DNA of 64,000 nucleotides from Pseudomonas sp. Irchel s3b2 (GCF_900187445.1 NZ_FYEB01000011.1:62001-126000), one strand, 5' to 3'; positions 17,146 to 26,600 are shown, counted from the stretch's first letter. Notes: generated by a model from the sequence alone, not told the origin. Numbers and translations: made by a program.

Positions 17146-17561
17146 CCCGCGGTCAGGTACGGCGGCGACTGTCCGTCAACTGGTGGCAATACCTGGCGCT
17201 GGCCTTGGTACCGCTGTTCGTGATCAACGGCGTATTCGGCCAAAGCGAGGCGATTCTGCCGGTGCTGGCCATGCCGTTGTTCATCGCCGGTGTGGCCTCG
17301 ATGTTTGTCAGCCTGAAGTTCTTTGGCGGCTACAAGCACGCGCTGATCGCTACCCAGAAAGCCCTCGACACCCCTGAAGAACCCGACGCCTGGATCGCCT
17401 TGGCCGCAAAACGCCGTGCCGCGTTTCTGGTCGCCGGCCTGCCTGCCTGGATCGGTGCGCTGGCGGTGTTCGTCGGTCTTGAAGCCGTTCCATTGGTGCT
17501 GCTGGCGCTGTCGACCACGGTGCTGTTCTACCTCTACCGTATCCCGCGTCAGCTCGGCTGA
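17142..17561 (+). CDS. Small inner-membrane protein, unknown function
   Basis: 139 residues with four predicted membrane segments: [57 protein letters not shown] and [20 protein letters not shown] cytoplasmic-looking linker rich in charged residues separates the second and third. I do not recognise a family. The GTG start overlaps ribA by four bases, and the stop shares its last base with the btuF-like gene start, so the three genes form one translational chain. Confidence 0.7.
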   Translation: MTRGQVRRRLSVNWWQYLALALVPLFVINGVFGQSEAILPVLAMPLFIAGVASMFVSLKFFGGYKHALIATQKALDTPEEPDAWIALAAKRRAAFLVAGLPAWIGALAVFVGLEAVPLVLLALSTTVLFYLYRIPRQLG

Positions 17562-18361
17562 TGCGCAGCATCTGGCTGGCGGTGTTGCTGCTGGCCGTCA
17601 GCGGTTCGGCGTCTGCGGTCGAGCGGGTTGTCAGTCTGGCACCGTCGCTTTCTGAAATTGTCGTTGAGCTGAACTCGGCTGACCTTCTGATCGGTGTGCT
17701 GGATGCTGGCGAACGTCCTGCTGAACTCAAAGACATTCCTTCTGTTGGCAGCTACGGCCAATTGGACATGGAACGACTGCTCAGTCTCAAGCCCGATCTG
17801 TTACTGCTCTGGCCGGGCAGTGTGGGGCCGGCTCAGCGTGAGCAGCTCAAACGGCTGAACATTCCCACCTATGTCGCCGAACCTCACAACCTCGAACAAC
17901 TTACCGCCCAGATTGAAGCGATCGCTACACAACTCGGCAGAGCGGAGCGTGGCGTTTCATTGGCCGAAAATCTGCGTCAACGACTCGATTCCCTGCGCCA
18001 GCGCTATCGAAGGGATGAACCGTTACGGGTGTTTTATCAAGTCTGGGATCGGCCGCTGTACACCGTGGGCGGCGGGCAGATCATCAGTGATGCGCTGGAG
18101 GTCTGCGGGGCGCGCAATGTGTTTGCCGACCTGACGCAGCCTGCTCCGCAGGTTAGTGTGGAGGCGGTGTTGCAGCGCAATCCCGAGGTGATTCTGGCCA
18201 GTGATCAGGCGCAGCTCGAGGCATGGAAGAGCTGGCCCCAGGTGACGGCGGTGGCGCAGGGGCAATTGCTGCTGGTGACGGACAAAGGCCTGGAGCGGCC
18301 GAGTGGGCAGATGATCGAAGCGACTGCCAAGTTGTGCCAGTTGATCGCGCCTGACCGTTGA
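17561..18361 (+). CDS. BtuF-like cobalamin-binding periplasmic protein
   Basis: 266 residues with a signal peptide ([19 protein letters not shown]). The helical-backbone binding fold opens with VERVVSLAPSLSEIVVELNSADLLIGVLD and continues SVGSYGQLDMERLLSLKPDLLLLWPG, as in BtuF and related vitamin B12/iron-chelate binding proteins. It is convergent with the btuB-type receptor gene at 18498, which supports a B12 role. No BtuCD permease or ATPase genes are in the window. Confidence 0.82.
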   Translation: MRSIWLAVLLLAVSGSASAVERVVSLAPSLSEIVVELNSADLLIGVLDAGERPAELKDIPSVGSYGQLDMERLLSLKPDLLLLWPGSVGPAQREQLKRLNIPTYVAEPHNLEQLTAQIEAIATQLGRAERGVSLAENLRQRLDSLRQRYRRDEPLRVFYQVWDRPLYTVGGGQIISDALEVCGARNVFADLTQPAPQVSVEAVLQRNPEVILASDQAQLEAWKSWPQVTAVAQGQLLLVTDKGLERPSGQMIEATAKLCQLIAPDR

Positions 18362-18372
18362 GACCGAGGCGC

Positions 18373-18473
18373 GGCCTTCGCGGGCAAGCCTCGCTCCTAC
18401 GGGTTTGAGTCGATCAAAAAATTTTCGGATAACACCAACCTCTGTAGGAGCGAGGCTTGCCCGCGAAGAGGCC
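18373..18473. repeat. REP/BIME pair, family A
   Basis: Inverted pair (18373-18401 and 18442-18473) with complementary flanks GGCC/GGCC, between the convergent btuF-like and btuB genes. Confidence 0.9.
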
Positions 18474-18497
18474 CGCCTGAACACCGTTGATCTCAGA

Positions 18498-20387
18498 TCA
18501 GAGCTCCGGCGTCCAGGTCACCCCGAACATCCACGCCCGGCCTTCTTCGCGATACCCATACTGACTGCCATCATGGCTATACAACGCCCGGCTGTATCCC
18601 TTGTCCAGCAGGTTATCGACCTTCAATTCCAGCTTGATCTCGCGATTCAGCGCCCAACTGCTACGCACCCCTAACAACGCATACCCGCCCAACGGCTGCT
18701 GATTGTTTTCGTCGTCATAACTGCTGCTCACCGCTTGCCAACTGGCACCGAGGCCCAGTCGATCGAACTGCCGATCCAGATCCAGGCTCAAAGTCCGTCG
18801 TGCACGACGGGCGAGGGTGTGGCCGCTGTCGCGATCCCGTGGGTCGATGATCGCCACGCCTAGGTTGCTCTGCCAGCCGAATAGCTCCTGCTTCAAGGCC
18901 GCTTCAAAACCATTGATTCGCGCCGAAGCGACGTTAGACGGGCGGTTGTTGCTGCCGAAAATAATCGCGTCTTCCAGATCGGTGCGGTACAGCGAAGCTT
19001 CCAGGCGACTGGTTTCTGTCAGCTGACTGCGCCATTGCAGCTCATAACTTTTCGAGGTCTCGGGTTTCAGGTCCGGGTTGCTGAAATCCGGGTAGTACAG
19101 GTCGTTGAAGGTCGGCGCGCGGAAGCCTTCGCTGTAGGTCAACAGCACATCGTTGTCCGGGTCCAGCGGCAGGGTGAACGTACCGCTCCAGCTGTTCTGG
19201 CTACCGAACTGCTGGTTTTGGTCGCGACGCAGGCCCAGTTCGGTAGAGAAACTGTCGGCCTGATAGCGATGCTGGATAAACGCTGCGCGGTTCCAGCGGC
19301 TGTCTTCGTCGAACGCTGTGCTGCTATTGATTCGGTCTTCGTACCAGTCGCCGCCGAGGATCAGGCTGTTGCGCTCATCCAGGGTCAGGTCGTTCTGCCA
19401 GTTCACCGAATCGCGGTAAGTGTTGAACACGCTGCGCTCGTCGCTGAGCTTGTCGAGCGTCTTCTCACGGTTTTCGCTGTGGCCGAACTCGATGCGGGTT
19501 TTCCATCGGTCATTGATCCGCGCGTCGACGTAACTGCTGACGCTGCTTACAGAGAACTCGCTGTAGGGCTGCTGCTGGACCGATTCGAAGGTGGTCATGT
19601 CGAAGCGGCCGAACGGGTTGTCGAATGCGCTTTTGCCCTGGTTATCCAGCAGATTGGCGCCGACTTCAATGTCGTCGGTGAGGGCGTGACTCAAGCTTAA
19701 GCTGACCGACTTATTGCGGTATTCATCGTGATCGCCATCACTGGGATAAGACTGGTGGGTGCGATTGATGCCTGCCGTTTCGTCGAGGCTGGCACCGAGG
19801 TTGAAGCGTGTCAGCGTGTCGCCGCCGGACAATCCGAGGCTGCGCTCCCAGGTCTGGTTGCTGCTGCTGCCAACCCCCACGTGCATACGTGGTTGCAGGC
19901 TCTGTTCGCCGCCACGGCGGGTGAAGATCTGGATCACCCCGCCAATCGCATCGCTGCCGTAAATTACCGAGCGGGAGCCGCGCAGCACTTCCACGCGCTC
20001 GACCTGTTCGATGTTGATGTGTTGCAGGTTGCTGTCGCCGGAGGTCGAGTTGCCGATGCGCTGGCCGTCGACCAACACCAGACTTTGCGCCGACTTGGTA
20101 CCGCGAATGTAGACCCCCGGCAGGCTGCCGCGCCCGCCGGTTTGCCCGACCTGTACGCCCGGTACGCGGCGCAGCAGGTCAGTGACACTGCTCGGTTGCA
20201 GACGATCGATGTCTTCGCGGGTGAACACCGTGTTGGCAGCGCTGCTGTCGTTGCGCGCTTCGACCTGACGGTTGGCGCTGATCAGCACGTCCGGCAGTTT
20301 CAGAGCTTGGTCGCGTTCGAAGGTGTCGGCCAGAAGCTGGCCGGCCGGCAGGAGGGTCAGCGCCAGGGCGAGGCGTGGGAGTTTCAT
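18498..20387 (-). CDS. btuB: TonB-dependent vitamin B12 receptor, BtuB type
   Basis: 629 residues with a signal peptide (MKLPRLALALTLLPAGQLLA). A TonB-box-like segment LPDVLISANRQVEAR is followed by the plug domain (SSVTDLLRRVPGVQVGQTGGRGSLPGVYIRGTKSAQSLVLVDGQRIG) and a 22-strand barrel ending in GVTWTPEL. The sequence is close to BtuB rather than to siderophore receptors. The start at 20387 gives the signal peptide; an upstream ATG at 20420 would precede it with polar sequence. No cobalamin riboswitch can be found in the 153 bases upstream, most of which is a REP pair. Confidence 0.88.
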   Translation of the reverse strand: MKLPRLALALTLLPAGQLLADTFERDQALKLPDVLISANRQVEARNDSSAANTVFTREDIDRLQPSSVTDLLRRVPGVQVGQTGGRGSLPGVYIRGTKSAQSLVLVDGQRIGNSTSGDSNLQHINIEQVERVEVLRGSRSVIYGSDAIGGVIQIFTRRGGEQSLQPRMHVGVGSSSNQTWERSLGLSGGDTLTRFNLGASLDETAGINRTHQSYPSDGDHDEYRNKSVSLSLSHALTDDIEVGANLLDNQGKSAFDNPFGRFDMTTFESVQQQPYSEFSVSSVSSYVDARINDRWKTRIEFGHSENREKTLDKLSDERSVFNTYRDSVNWQNDLTLDERNSLILGGDWYEDRINSSTAFDEDSRWNRAAFIQHRYQADSFSTELGLRRDQNQQFGSQNSWSGTFTLPLDPDNDVLLTYSEGFRAPTFNDLYYPDFSNPDLKPETSKSYELQWRSQLTETSRLEASLYRTDLEDAIIFGSNNRPSNVASARINGFEAALKQELFGWQSNLGVAIIDPRDRDSGHTLARRARRTLSLDLDRQFDRLGLGASWQAVSSSYDDENNQQPLGGYALLGVRSSWALNREIKLELKVDNLLDKGYSRALYSHDGSQYGYREEGRAWMFGVTWTPEL

Positions 20388-20428
20388 GGGCAGTCCGTTG
20401 ACGCTTTGGGGTGAACACAAATCAAAAA

Positions 20429-20517
20429 TGTGGGAGCGAGCCTGCTCGCGATAGCGGTATGTCAGTCAGTATCGAATTGACTGTCAGACCGCTATCGCGA
20501 GCAGGCTCGCTCCCACA
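20429..20517. repeat. REP/BIME pair, family B
   Basis: A perfect 30-base inverted repeat (TGTGGGAGCGAGCCTGCTCG...ACCGCTATCGC.../...CACA) around a 29-base centre that itself contains TCAGTCAGT...ACTGTCAG. It lies between dxs and btuB. Confidence 0.92.
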
Positions 20518-20540
20518 GGGTTTTGCATGTGGCCAGAGGA

Positions 20541-22439
20541 TTAGATATTCAGCAGTTGCAGGCGCTGCCGCACCGCTTCTTCGATCCCGGCCTCATCCAG
20601 CCCACATTCAGCCAGCATCTGCGCTGGCTTGGCGTGCTCCACATAGGCATCCGGCAAGCCCAGGTGCAGCACCGACTTGAGGATGTTCTCGCGGGCGAGG
20701 AACTCACTGACCGCGCCACCGGCACCGCCCATGATTGCGTTCTCTTCGACGGTCACCAGTAACTCGTGGCTGCCGGCGATTTCGCGAACCAGTGCTTCGT
20801 CGAGCGGTTTGACAAAACGCATGTCGACCACGGTCGCATCCAGCTTCTCGGCGACTTTCAGTGCCTCGGCCAGTTGCACGCCAAACACCAGCAGGGCGAC
20901 TTTGCTGCCCTGACGGCGGACGACACCCTTGCCGATTTCAATTGGTTCGAGGTCTTTCGCGATCGGCGCATTCGGGCCAGTGCCGCGCGGATAACGCACA
21001 GCCGCCGGGCCGTTATACAAATGGCCGGTGCTGAGCATTTTGCGCAGTTCGTTTTCGTCACTCGGGGTCATCACCAGCATGCCGGGGATGCAACGCAGGA
21101 ACGACAGGTCGAAGCTGCCCGCGTGTGTCGGGCCGTCTTCGCCCACCAGACCGGCGCGGTCGATGGCGAACAGCACGTCGAGGTTTTGCACTGCGACGTC
21201 ATGAATCAGTTGGTCGTAAGCGCGTTGCAGGAAGGTCGAATAGATCGCCACCACCGGTTTTGCGCCTTCGCAGGCCATACCGGCGGCGAGGGTCACGGCG
21301 TGTTGCTCGGCAATCGCCACGTCGAAATAACGCTCCGGGAAGCGCTCGCTGAACGCCACGAGATCGGAGCCTTCCTTCATCGCCGGGGTAATCCCGACCA
21401 GACGCGGATCAACCGCGGCCATGTCGCACAGCCATTCACCGAACACACCGGAATACTTCGGCCCGCCGGCTTTCTTCGGCGCGGCGGCCGGAGCATCCAC
21501 AGGTTCGAGTTTGGTGATGGCGTGGTAACCGATCGGGTCGACTTCTGCCGGAGCGAAGCCTTTGCCTTTCTTGGTGACCACATGCAGGAATTGCGGGCCT
21601 TTCAGATCGCGCATGTTACGCAGGGTGGCGATCAGGGTCGGCAGGTCGTGGCCATCGATCGGACCGATGTAGTTCCAGCCCAGCTCTTCGAACAGCGTGC
21701 CGGGGACCAGCATGCCTTTGGCGTATTCTTCGGTACGACGGGCGATTTCCCAGGCGCCGGGCAGACGCGACAGGACCTTTTTGCTGCCTTCGCGCATGCT
21801 CGCGTAAGTGCGGCTGGAAAGGATTTTCGCCAGATAGTTCGACAGCCCGCCGACGTTGCGCGAGATCGACATGTCGTTGTCGTTGAGGATCACCAGCATG
21901 TTGGCATCCACTTCCGGCGCGTGGTTCAGCGCCTCGAAGGCCATGCCGGCGGTCAATGCGCCATCACCGATCACCGCGATCGCCTTGCGATCACTGTGTT
22001 GCAGGCGGGCGGCGATCGCCATGCCCAGCGCTGCGCTGATCGACGTGCTGGAGTGACCAACGCCAAAGGTGTCGTACTCGCTCTCGGAACGACGCGGGAA
22101 GGCGGCAACGCCGTCCTTCTGGCGCAGGGTGTTCATGCGTTCGCGACGACCCGTGAGGATTTTGTGCGGGTAGGCCTGATGACCCACATCCCACACTAGC
22201 CGGTCGTCCGGGGTGTCGAAGACGTAATGCAGCGCGATGGTCAGCTCGATGACGCCCAGGCCGGCACCGAAATGCCCACCGGTCTGACCGACCGTGTAGA
22301 GCAATTCCAGGCGCAATTCATCGGCCAGGGTTTCCAGCTCGGCTTCGCCTAACCGGCGCAGGCCGTCCGGCGTGTTGGCACGGTCGAGCAGGGGCGTGGT
22401 CGGGCGCTTGCGGGGAATCTCATGAAACGTCGTGGGCAT
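20541..22439 (-). CDS. dxs: 1-deoxy-D-xylulose-5-phosphate synthase
   Basis: 632 residues. The thiamine-diphosphate motif [17 protein letters not shown]...NDNDMSIS is present. The pyrimidine domain has [17 protein letters not shown] and [19 protein letters not shown], followed by a transketolase C-terminal domain. DXS makes deoxyxylulose phosphate from pyruvate and glyceraldehyde-3-phosphate, feeding isoprenoids, thiamine and pyridoxal. It is the third gene after xseB and ispA on the same strand, 91 bases from ispA. Confidence 0.98.
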   Translation of the reverse strand: MPTTFHEIPRKRPTTPLLDRANTPDGLRRLGEAELETLADELRLELLYTVGQTGGHFGAGLGVIELTIALHYVFDTPDDRLVWDVGHQAYPHKILTGRRERMNTLRQKDGVAAFPRRSESEYDTFGVGHSSTSISAALGMAIAARLQHSDRKAIAVIGDGALTAGMAFEALNHAPEVDANMLVILNDNDMSISRNVGGLSNYLAKILSSRTYASMREGSKKVLSRLPGAWEIARRTEEYAKGMLVPGTLFEELGWNYIGPIDGHDLPTLIATLRNMRDLKGPQFLHVVTKKGKGFAPAEVDPIGYHAITKLEPVDAPAAAPKKAGGPKYSGVFGEWLCDMAAVDPRLVGITPAMKEGSDLVAFSERFPERYFDVAIAEQHAVTLAAGMACEGAKPVVAIYSTFLQRAYDQLIHDVAVQNLDVLFAIDRAGLVGEDGPTHAGSFDLSFLRCIPGMLVMTPSDENELRKMLSTGHLYNGPAAVRYPRGTGPNAPIAKDLEPIEIGKGVVRRQGSKVALLVFGVQLAEALKVAEKLDATVVDMRFVKPLDEALVREIAGSHELLVTVEENAIMGGAGGAVSEFLARENILKSVLHLGLPDAYVEHAKPAQMLAECGLDEAGIEEAVRQRLQLLNI

Positions 22440-22530
22440 CAGGCGAATCGTTATAGGTATAAAAGATGCGGCAGTTTACCTGATGCTTCGTCCCCTGCCC
22501 ACGCGTTGGTTTTTTTTGGCAGATACGCCT

Positions 22531-23418
22531 TCAGCTGCGTCGATCGACGATGTACCGGGCCAGATCGCGCAATGGCTCGGCCGCCGCGTCAAACGGTCGC
22601 AGCGCGTGCAGAGCCTGGTCGCGCAGTTCCAGGGCATAGGCCTTGGCCGCGTCGAGACCGAGCAGGGACGGGTAGGTCGGCTTGTCCCGAGCGATGTCGG
22701 CGCCTTGGCGTTTGCCGAGGGTTTCGGTGTCACTTTCGACGTCAAGAATGTCGTCCTGGACCTGAAATGCCAGGCCAATGGCTTGTGCATAACTCTGCAG
22801 GGACTTCAATTCGTCCTTCGCGGCATGACCACTGGCCAGGGCGCCGAGCTTGACGCTGACTTCAATCAACGCGCCGGTTTTGTGCCGGTGCATGTATTCA
22901 AGGGCTTTTTGATCGAGCTTCAGGCCCACCGAGCCGAGATCGATGGCTTGCCCGCCGACCATGCCCGCCGGGCCTGCCGCCAACGCCAGGGCGCTGACCA
23001 TCTGCAGACGGGTTTCGGCGTCGCAATTGCTCAGGCGTGGGTCGAGCAGGGCGCTGAAGGCTAGGCTCTGCAAGCCGTCACCAGCGAGGATTGCACAGGC
23101 TTCATCGAATTTTTTATGCGTAGTCGGCTGGCCGCGACGCAGATCGTCGTCGTCCATGGCCGGCAAATCATCGTGCACCAGTGAATAGGCGTGGATCAGC
23201 TCCACCGCACAAGCCGCGCCGTTGGCCTGCTCAGCCTTGCCGCCCAGCGCTTCGCATGCGGCGTAGGCCAGCAATGGGCGCACGCGTTTGCCACCGTTCA
23301 TCACGCTGTAGCGCATGGCTTCGTAGAGGCGGGCGAGTTCAGGACTCGGCGGGCTGAACAGGGTTTCCAGTGCCGCATTGACCCGGCCCTGACTGGTCAC
23401 AGAATACGCCGCAATCAT
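22531..23418 (-). CDS. ispA: Farnesyl diphosphate synthase (geranyltranstransferase)
   Basis: 295 residues. The first aspartate-rich motif [14 protein letters not shown] (residues 83-96) and the second, [15 protein letters not shown], are intact, as is GGKRVRPLL. It condenses isopentenyl diphosphate with dimethylallyl/geranyl diphosphate to farnesyl diphosphate. The ATG overlaps the xseB stop by four bases. With dxs downstream, this is the conserved xseB-ispA-dxs isoprenoid operon. Confidence 0.97.
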   Translation of the reverse strand: MIAAYSVTSQGRVNAALETLFSPPSPELARLYEAMRYSVMNGGKRVRPLLAYAACEALGGKAEQANGAACAVELIHAYSLVHDDLPAMDDDDLRRGQPTTHKKFDEACAILAGDGLQSLAFSALLDPRLSNCDAETRLQMVSALALAAGPAGMVGGQAIDLGSVGLKLDQKALEYMHRHKTGALIEVSVKLGALASGHAAKDELKSLQSYAQAIGLAFQVQDDILDVESDTETLGKRQGADIARDKPTYPSLLGLDAAKAYALELRDQALHALRPFDAAAEPLRDLARYIVDRRS

Positions 23419-23657
23419 TCTGGCTGATCCGCGTCGAAGGGTTCCTCGGCCAGCTCACCATCACGCTCGAGCAGCACTTGAACCTTCTGCTCGGCCTGAG
23501 CCAGCGCCGCCTGGCAATCGCGGGTCAGCCCGATGCCCTGCTCGAAAGCAGTCAGCGAGTCTTCCAGCGACAATTCGCCGTTCTCCAGACGCTCCACCAG
23601 CGTTTGCAAGTCAGCGAGAGATTGTTCGAAATCCAGTGCAGCTTTTTTGCGGGCCAT
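23415..23657 (-). CDS. xseB: Exodeoxyribonuclease VII small subunit
   Basis: 80 residues, the family's usual size: [49 protein letters not shown] is the diagnostic helix-turn-helix pair that binds XseA. It is the first gene of the xseB-ispA-dxs operon and overlaps ispA by four bases. The large subunit gene is not in the window. Confidence 0.96.
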   Translation of the reverse strand: MARKKAALDFEQSLADLQTLVERLENGELSLEDSLTAFEQGIGLTRDCQAALAQAEQKVQVLLERDGELAEEPFDADQPE

Positions 23658-23828
23658 GGCGGCTATTTCCGGTTGACGTTAAACCGGCGCGACACTAGCA
23701 GACATAGGGGGTATGGGCAAATGAGCGGGGCGTTTCGGTCAACGAGTTTTGGGAGTGAATGCGATCTCAGAGATGAGGGGGATTGCCCTGGCCGGTAAGT
23801 TAAACCATTTCAGCAGCGACGCATTCCT

Positions 23829-23867
23829 TGTAGCAGCTGCCGAACGCAGGCTTCGCCAGCTGCTACA
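23829..23867. repeat. Short palindrome, family D
   Basis: TGTAGCAGCT at each end, with centre GCCGAACGCAGGCTTCGCC. It is a single collapsed copy of the family found as the long inverted repeat at 16258-16392. The rest of the 254-base gap between xseB and the Fic gene shows nothing else. Confidence 0.8.
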
Positions 23868-23911
23868 GATCGCATTACGGCTTAACTCACCGAGTGCAGT
23901 GTCGATCATGA

Positions 23912-25057
23912 TTAATGTGTTGAGTCATCGGGATAATTGATTTGATATCGAGTGCTGCGCCCGCCGCCGGGCAGGCGTTTCAGGCAGCCCTTCTCCAGCA
24001 GTTCGGCCAGATGACGGGTCGCGGTAGCTTTGGAAACCTTTGCCACTGCCTGGTATTGAGCGGCGCTGATGCCATTATCGAAACCTCGTTCCCCGCCATC
24101 GAGCAAGCGATTCAGTACTTTGGTCTGCTCGGCCGACAGTTCAGATTCCCGATGCGCCTGCCAGAAGCGCGCCTTGCCCAGTACCGACTCGATCCGCGTC
24201 ATGGCTTGCTGCAAACTGCGCAATAAGGTTTGCAGGAACCACTCCAGCCACTCGGTGATATCCAGCGTGGCTTTCTGGCTGGTTTCCAGTACTCGGTAAT
24301 AGCCGGAACGATCATCCAGAATGCTCGCCGACATGGCGTAGAAACGGATGGCCTGAGCCTCACCCTGAGCCAGGGCCAGATCAGTGATCGTTCGCGTCAG
24401 GCGACCGTTGCCATCGTCGAAAGGATGCAACGTCACGAACCAGAAATGCGCGACGCCGGCCCGCAGCAAAGGGTCGAGGCCAACCTGATTTCGGCTGGCT
24501 TCAAACCAGGTCAGGAAGGTTTCGAGTTGTCGTTCAAGACCAAGGCGAGGCGGCGCTTCGAAGTGAACGGTCGGCCTGTCGAGTCGCCCCGAAACCACTT
24601 GCATGGGCTCGTCGCCGCGCAGGGCACCGACACGGATCGACCGGGCGGCGAGATCAGTGTCTTGCTCAGGAAACAGCCATTTATGCCAATCCAGCAATCG
24701 CACCAATGTCAGTGGTTCAGCGAAATGCCGGGTCGCGTCGAGCATCAATTGCGCAAGGCCCTCACTGCGCTGGCTCACCTTATCGCCATTGACCAGGTCC
24801 AACCCCAACCGTCGCGCCAGAGAAGAGCGTATGGAGCCAACATTCAGCTGTTCACCCTCGATAGCGGACGAGGTCACGATGTTCTGCAACAACGCATCCA
24901 GTTCGTTTTGCGCGCTCAACGTACTGCCTATCGAACTGGCCATCCCCATCAACCGACCCTGCGCCTGAACGCAGTCGCGCAAAAGTAGCGTCAAGCGCTC
25001 GGCTTGCCATTGGAAGTTCGGCCAATCAGGCTGCTGCCAGATCCAGTGAGGTGCCAT
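23912..25057 (-). CDS. Class II Fic-domain protein with N-terminal DUF4172 and C-terminal winged helix
   Basis: 381 residues. The N-terminal region MAPHWIWQQPDWPNFQW is typical of DUF4172. A class II inhibitory helix (S/T-x3-E-G) is seen as SSAIEG at 63-68. The Fic catalytic motif HPFDDGNGRLTR is intact at 211-222, so AMP transfer to a target hydroxyl is predicted once inhibition is relieved. Residues 325-372 (ISAAQYQAVAKVSKATATRHLAELLEKGCL...GGGRSTRYQI) look like a winged-helix DNA-binding domain. The start at 25057 is chosen for homology; the open frame extends upstream through the operator palindrome. No antitoxin gene adjoins it. Self-regulation is inferred. Confidence 0.88.
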   Translation of the reverse strand: MAPHWIWQQPDWPNFQWQAERLTLLLRDCVQAQGRLMGMASSIGSTLSAQNELDALLQNIVTSSAIEGEQLNVGSIRSSLARRLGLDLVNGDKVSQRSEGLAQLMLDATRHFAEPLTLVRLLDWHKWLFPEQDTDLAARSIRVGALRGDEPMQVVSGRLDRPTVHFEAPPRLGLERQLETFLTWFEASRNQVGLDPLLRAGVAHFWFVTLHPFDDGNGRLTRTITDLALAQGEAQAIRFYAMSASILDDRSGYYRVLETSQKATLDITEWLEWFLQTLLRSLQQAMTRIESVLGKARFWQAHRESELSAEQTKVLNRLLDGGERGFDNGISAAQYQAVAKVSKATATRHLAELLEKGCLKRLPGGGRSTRYQINYPDDSTH

Positions 25058-25080
25058 GGAGTCGGTGCTCTTGGAATGAG

Positions 25081-25140
25081 TGAGCCGATTAAAACTGCTA
25101 TTCGGCTCATATAGTGAGCCGAATATGACGCCTATTCGGA
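25081..25140 (-). promoter_or_regulatory. Palindromic operator upstream of the Fic gene
   Basis: A perfect inverted repeat TATTCGGCTCA-TATAG-TGAGCCGAATA spans 25099-25125, 42 bases before the start codon. A further half site TGAGCCGATT lies at 25081-25090 and a partial one, TATTCGGA, at 25133-25140. The cluster of four half sites is best read as a repressor or activator operator. The Fic protein's own winged helix is the obvious candidate ligand. Confidence 0.65.
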
Positions 25141-25260
25141 TCACCGTCCAGTTGTCGGACAGCATGTCGTCCCCGTCCGGCTGCGACTGAATCGCGCAAC
25201 ATGTGGGTTGGCTGCAGTTCAATGCGGTCAAAGTGTATTCAGGATTTATTTTCAGGCATT

Positions 25261-25284
25261 AAAAAGCCGGCTTGTGGCCGGCTT
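25261..25284 (-). terminator. Rho-independent terminator, reverse strand
   Basis: Reading the reverse strand, stem AAGCCGGC/GCCGGCTT with a 5-base loop is followed by TTTTT. It would end transcripts coming from the S24-repressor gene or the short frame at 25303, just before the Fic gene's promoter region. Confidence 0.8.
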
Positions 25285-25302
25285 CTCGGGGACTGGCTTG
25301 GT

Positions 25303-25383
25303 TTATTTTTGGTAAACCGCGCCAGCCTTCAAAACGTACACCCGGATCTTGCGTCCGGCTGTGGGACTTGGCGAGAAAATCAT
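25303..25383 (-). CDS. Possible 26-residue peptide before a terminator
   Basis: MIFSPSPTAGRKIRVYVLKAGAVYQK would end 19 bases before the terminator stem. It has an AAGG only three bases from the ATG, so initiation is doubtful. I know no family. It could equally be part of a non-coding 3' region or a small RNA. The rest of the 390-base stretch between the operator and the S24 repressor contains this frame, the terminator and a REP pair. Confidence 0.2.
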   Translation of the reverse strand: MIFSPSPTAGRKIRVYVLKAGAVYQK

Positions 25384-25507
25384 CTGCCTTGTCGGTGCGA
25401 TCTGAGCCTGAAGAAGGGTCGATGCGCAAATGTGGGGCGCAGCATACTGATTTTTTTGAGAAATTCCCAGCTTGGCATGCGGAGTAGAGCGAACGAGGCA
25501 ACCCCCC

Positions 25508-25597
25508 GTAGGAGCGAGGCTTGCCCGCGAAAAACGATGACGCGGTCTGCCTGGCGGACCGCGGCGCTCCCTTCGCGGGCAAGCCTCGCTCCTACAG
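25508..25597. repeat. REP/BIME pair, family A
   Basis: Inverted pair (25508-25531 and 25571-25597). The spacer reads AACGATGACGCGGTCTGCC..., related to the spacers of the pairs at 35434 and 37498. Confidence 0.9.
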
Positions 25598-25621
25598 GGC
25601 AAGCCCCCTCGCCATGGTTGC

Positions 25622-26368
25622 TTACAGGAAGGGCACAGACGGCCGGCGTTTATTGAGCGTCGACCACCAGAATACCCATCCCAATACCCTGATGTTTTGC
25701 TTGTCGATCTGCTCGGCACTGAAGATCTCGTCTGGATATTCGGCTTTGTTGTAGCTGCGCAACCGCAGCGCATTCCCCGGCATCCGATGCAGGTATTTGA
25801 TCCGCAACATCCCGTCGTGCTCGATCGCATAAATCTCCCCATCAATAACCTGAGTCAGCCCGCGGTCGATCGCAAGCGTCGAACCGTCTTCTATCTTTTC
25901 GCCCATGCTGTTGCCGATCATGTGGGTACAAATAGCGTCGGTGTGATTGATTTCCAGGGAGTCGAGGTGGCTGCGGGGCAGGCGGATGGCTTGGGTGGGG
26001 TCTTTGATGACGTGAGTTTTGTTGGAGCCCGGAGCGGTGGCTGTTTCTTTATAGAAGGGCAGCTCGACGTCGATGGGCTCGATCACCGTGTAGATGCCGC
26101 GAATTGCCTGGGCGTCGAAGGTGTTGCCGGACTCGTCGAGCACGCGCAGGCGCGAGGACTCTTTCGGGCCTTCGCCGGTTTTCAGCCAGTCGCTATTTAC
26201 AGACAGTAGTCTGGCGACCTCTTCCATGCGGTAGGCGGGCACACCGCGGGTGTACCAGTTATGGATGTTTTGCGCTTCCGTGTCGAAGAAAGCGGCAAAT
26301 CCTGTGGTTGTGATTTTCGCTGCTTCGAGGAGTGCTTTAAACCGTGGGCCGCTAGTGTTCTTTTTCAT
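25622..26368 (-). CDS. S24/LexA-like repressor with N-terminal helix-turn-helix
   Basis: 248 residues. The N-terminal domain (FKALLEAAKITTTGFAAFFDTEAQNIHNWYTRGVPAYRMEEVARLL) is an XRE/CI-type DNA-binding domain. The C-terminal domain is a peptidase S24 fold with nucleophile Ser154 in GNSMG and general base Lys191 in MLRIKYLHR. I cannot find the usual Ala-Gly or Cys-Gly cleavage pair in the linker (101-130), so SOS-type self-cleavage is uncertain. No prophage or pyocin genes adjoin it. Its upstream region holds two small palindromes that may be its own operator. Confidence 0.82.
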   Translation of the reverse strand: MKKNTSGPRFKALLEAAKITTTGFAAFFDTEAQNIHNWYTRGVPAYRMEEVARLLSVNSDWLKTGEGPKESSRLRVLDESGNTFDAQAIRGIYTVIEPIDVELPFYKETATAPGSNKTHVIKDPTQAIRLPRSHLDSLEINHTDAICTHMIGNSMGEKIEDGSTLAIDRGLTQVIDGEIYAIEHDGMLRIKYLHRMPGNALRLRSYNKAEYPDEIFSAEQIDKQNIRVLGWVFWWSTLNKRRPSVPFL

Positions 26369-26398
26369 AAACGCGAGTTTACTGGCGCAGGATGGGGG

Positions 26399-26436
26399 TT
26401 TGAATAAACGACCCGTTCAAATTTCGAGGGAAATTT
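26399..26436 (-). promoter_or_regulatory. Possible operators upstream of the S24 repressor
   Basis: TTTGAA-11-TTCAAA at 26399-26421 and AAATTT-6-AAATTT at 26419-26436 lie 31-68 bases before the start codon, in an AT-rich patch unlike its surroundings. The placement fits autoregulation. The match is to symmetry only, not to a known site. Confidence 0.35.
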
Positions 26437-26536
26437 AAGACTGGATGTAAGGCTCCTTTTGTAAAAATTAAACAAACAAAAACCCAAGCCAAGAAGCTGC
26501 AAACGCATTGTTAAAAGCGTATTTCCATGCGCCCAC

Positions 26537-26561
26537 AAAAAACCCCGGATCAACCGGGGTT
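26537..26561 (-). terminator. Rho-independent terminator of ppa
   Basis: Reverse strand: stem AACCCCGG/CCGGGGTT with loop TTGAT, followed by TTTTT, 40 bases after the ppa stop. The strong stem and T-run make this a convincing terminator. Confidence 0.9.
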
Positions 26562-26600
26562 CTTCTTCAAACGTCGCAGCTGGAAGCTTACCGCGGCTTC

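Noticed and set aside
23912-25057. Fic gene as half of a toxin-antitoxin pair
   Set aside because: The inhibitory helix is within the protein itself (class II) and no small antitoxin gene adjoins it on either side.
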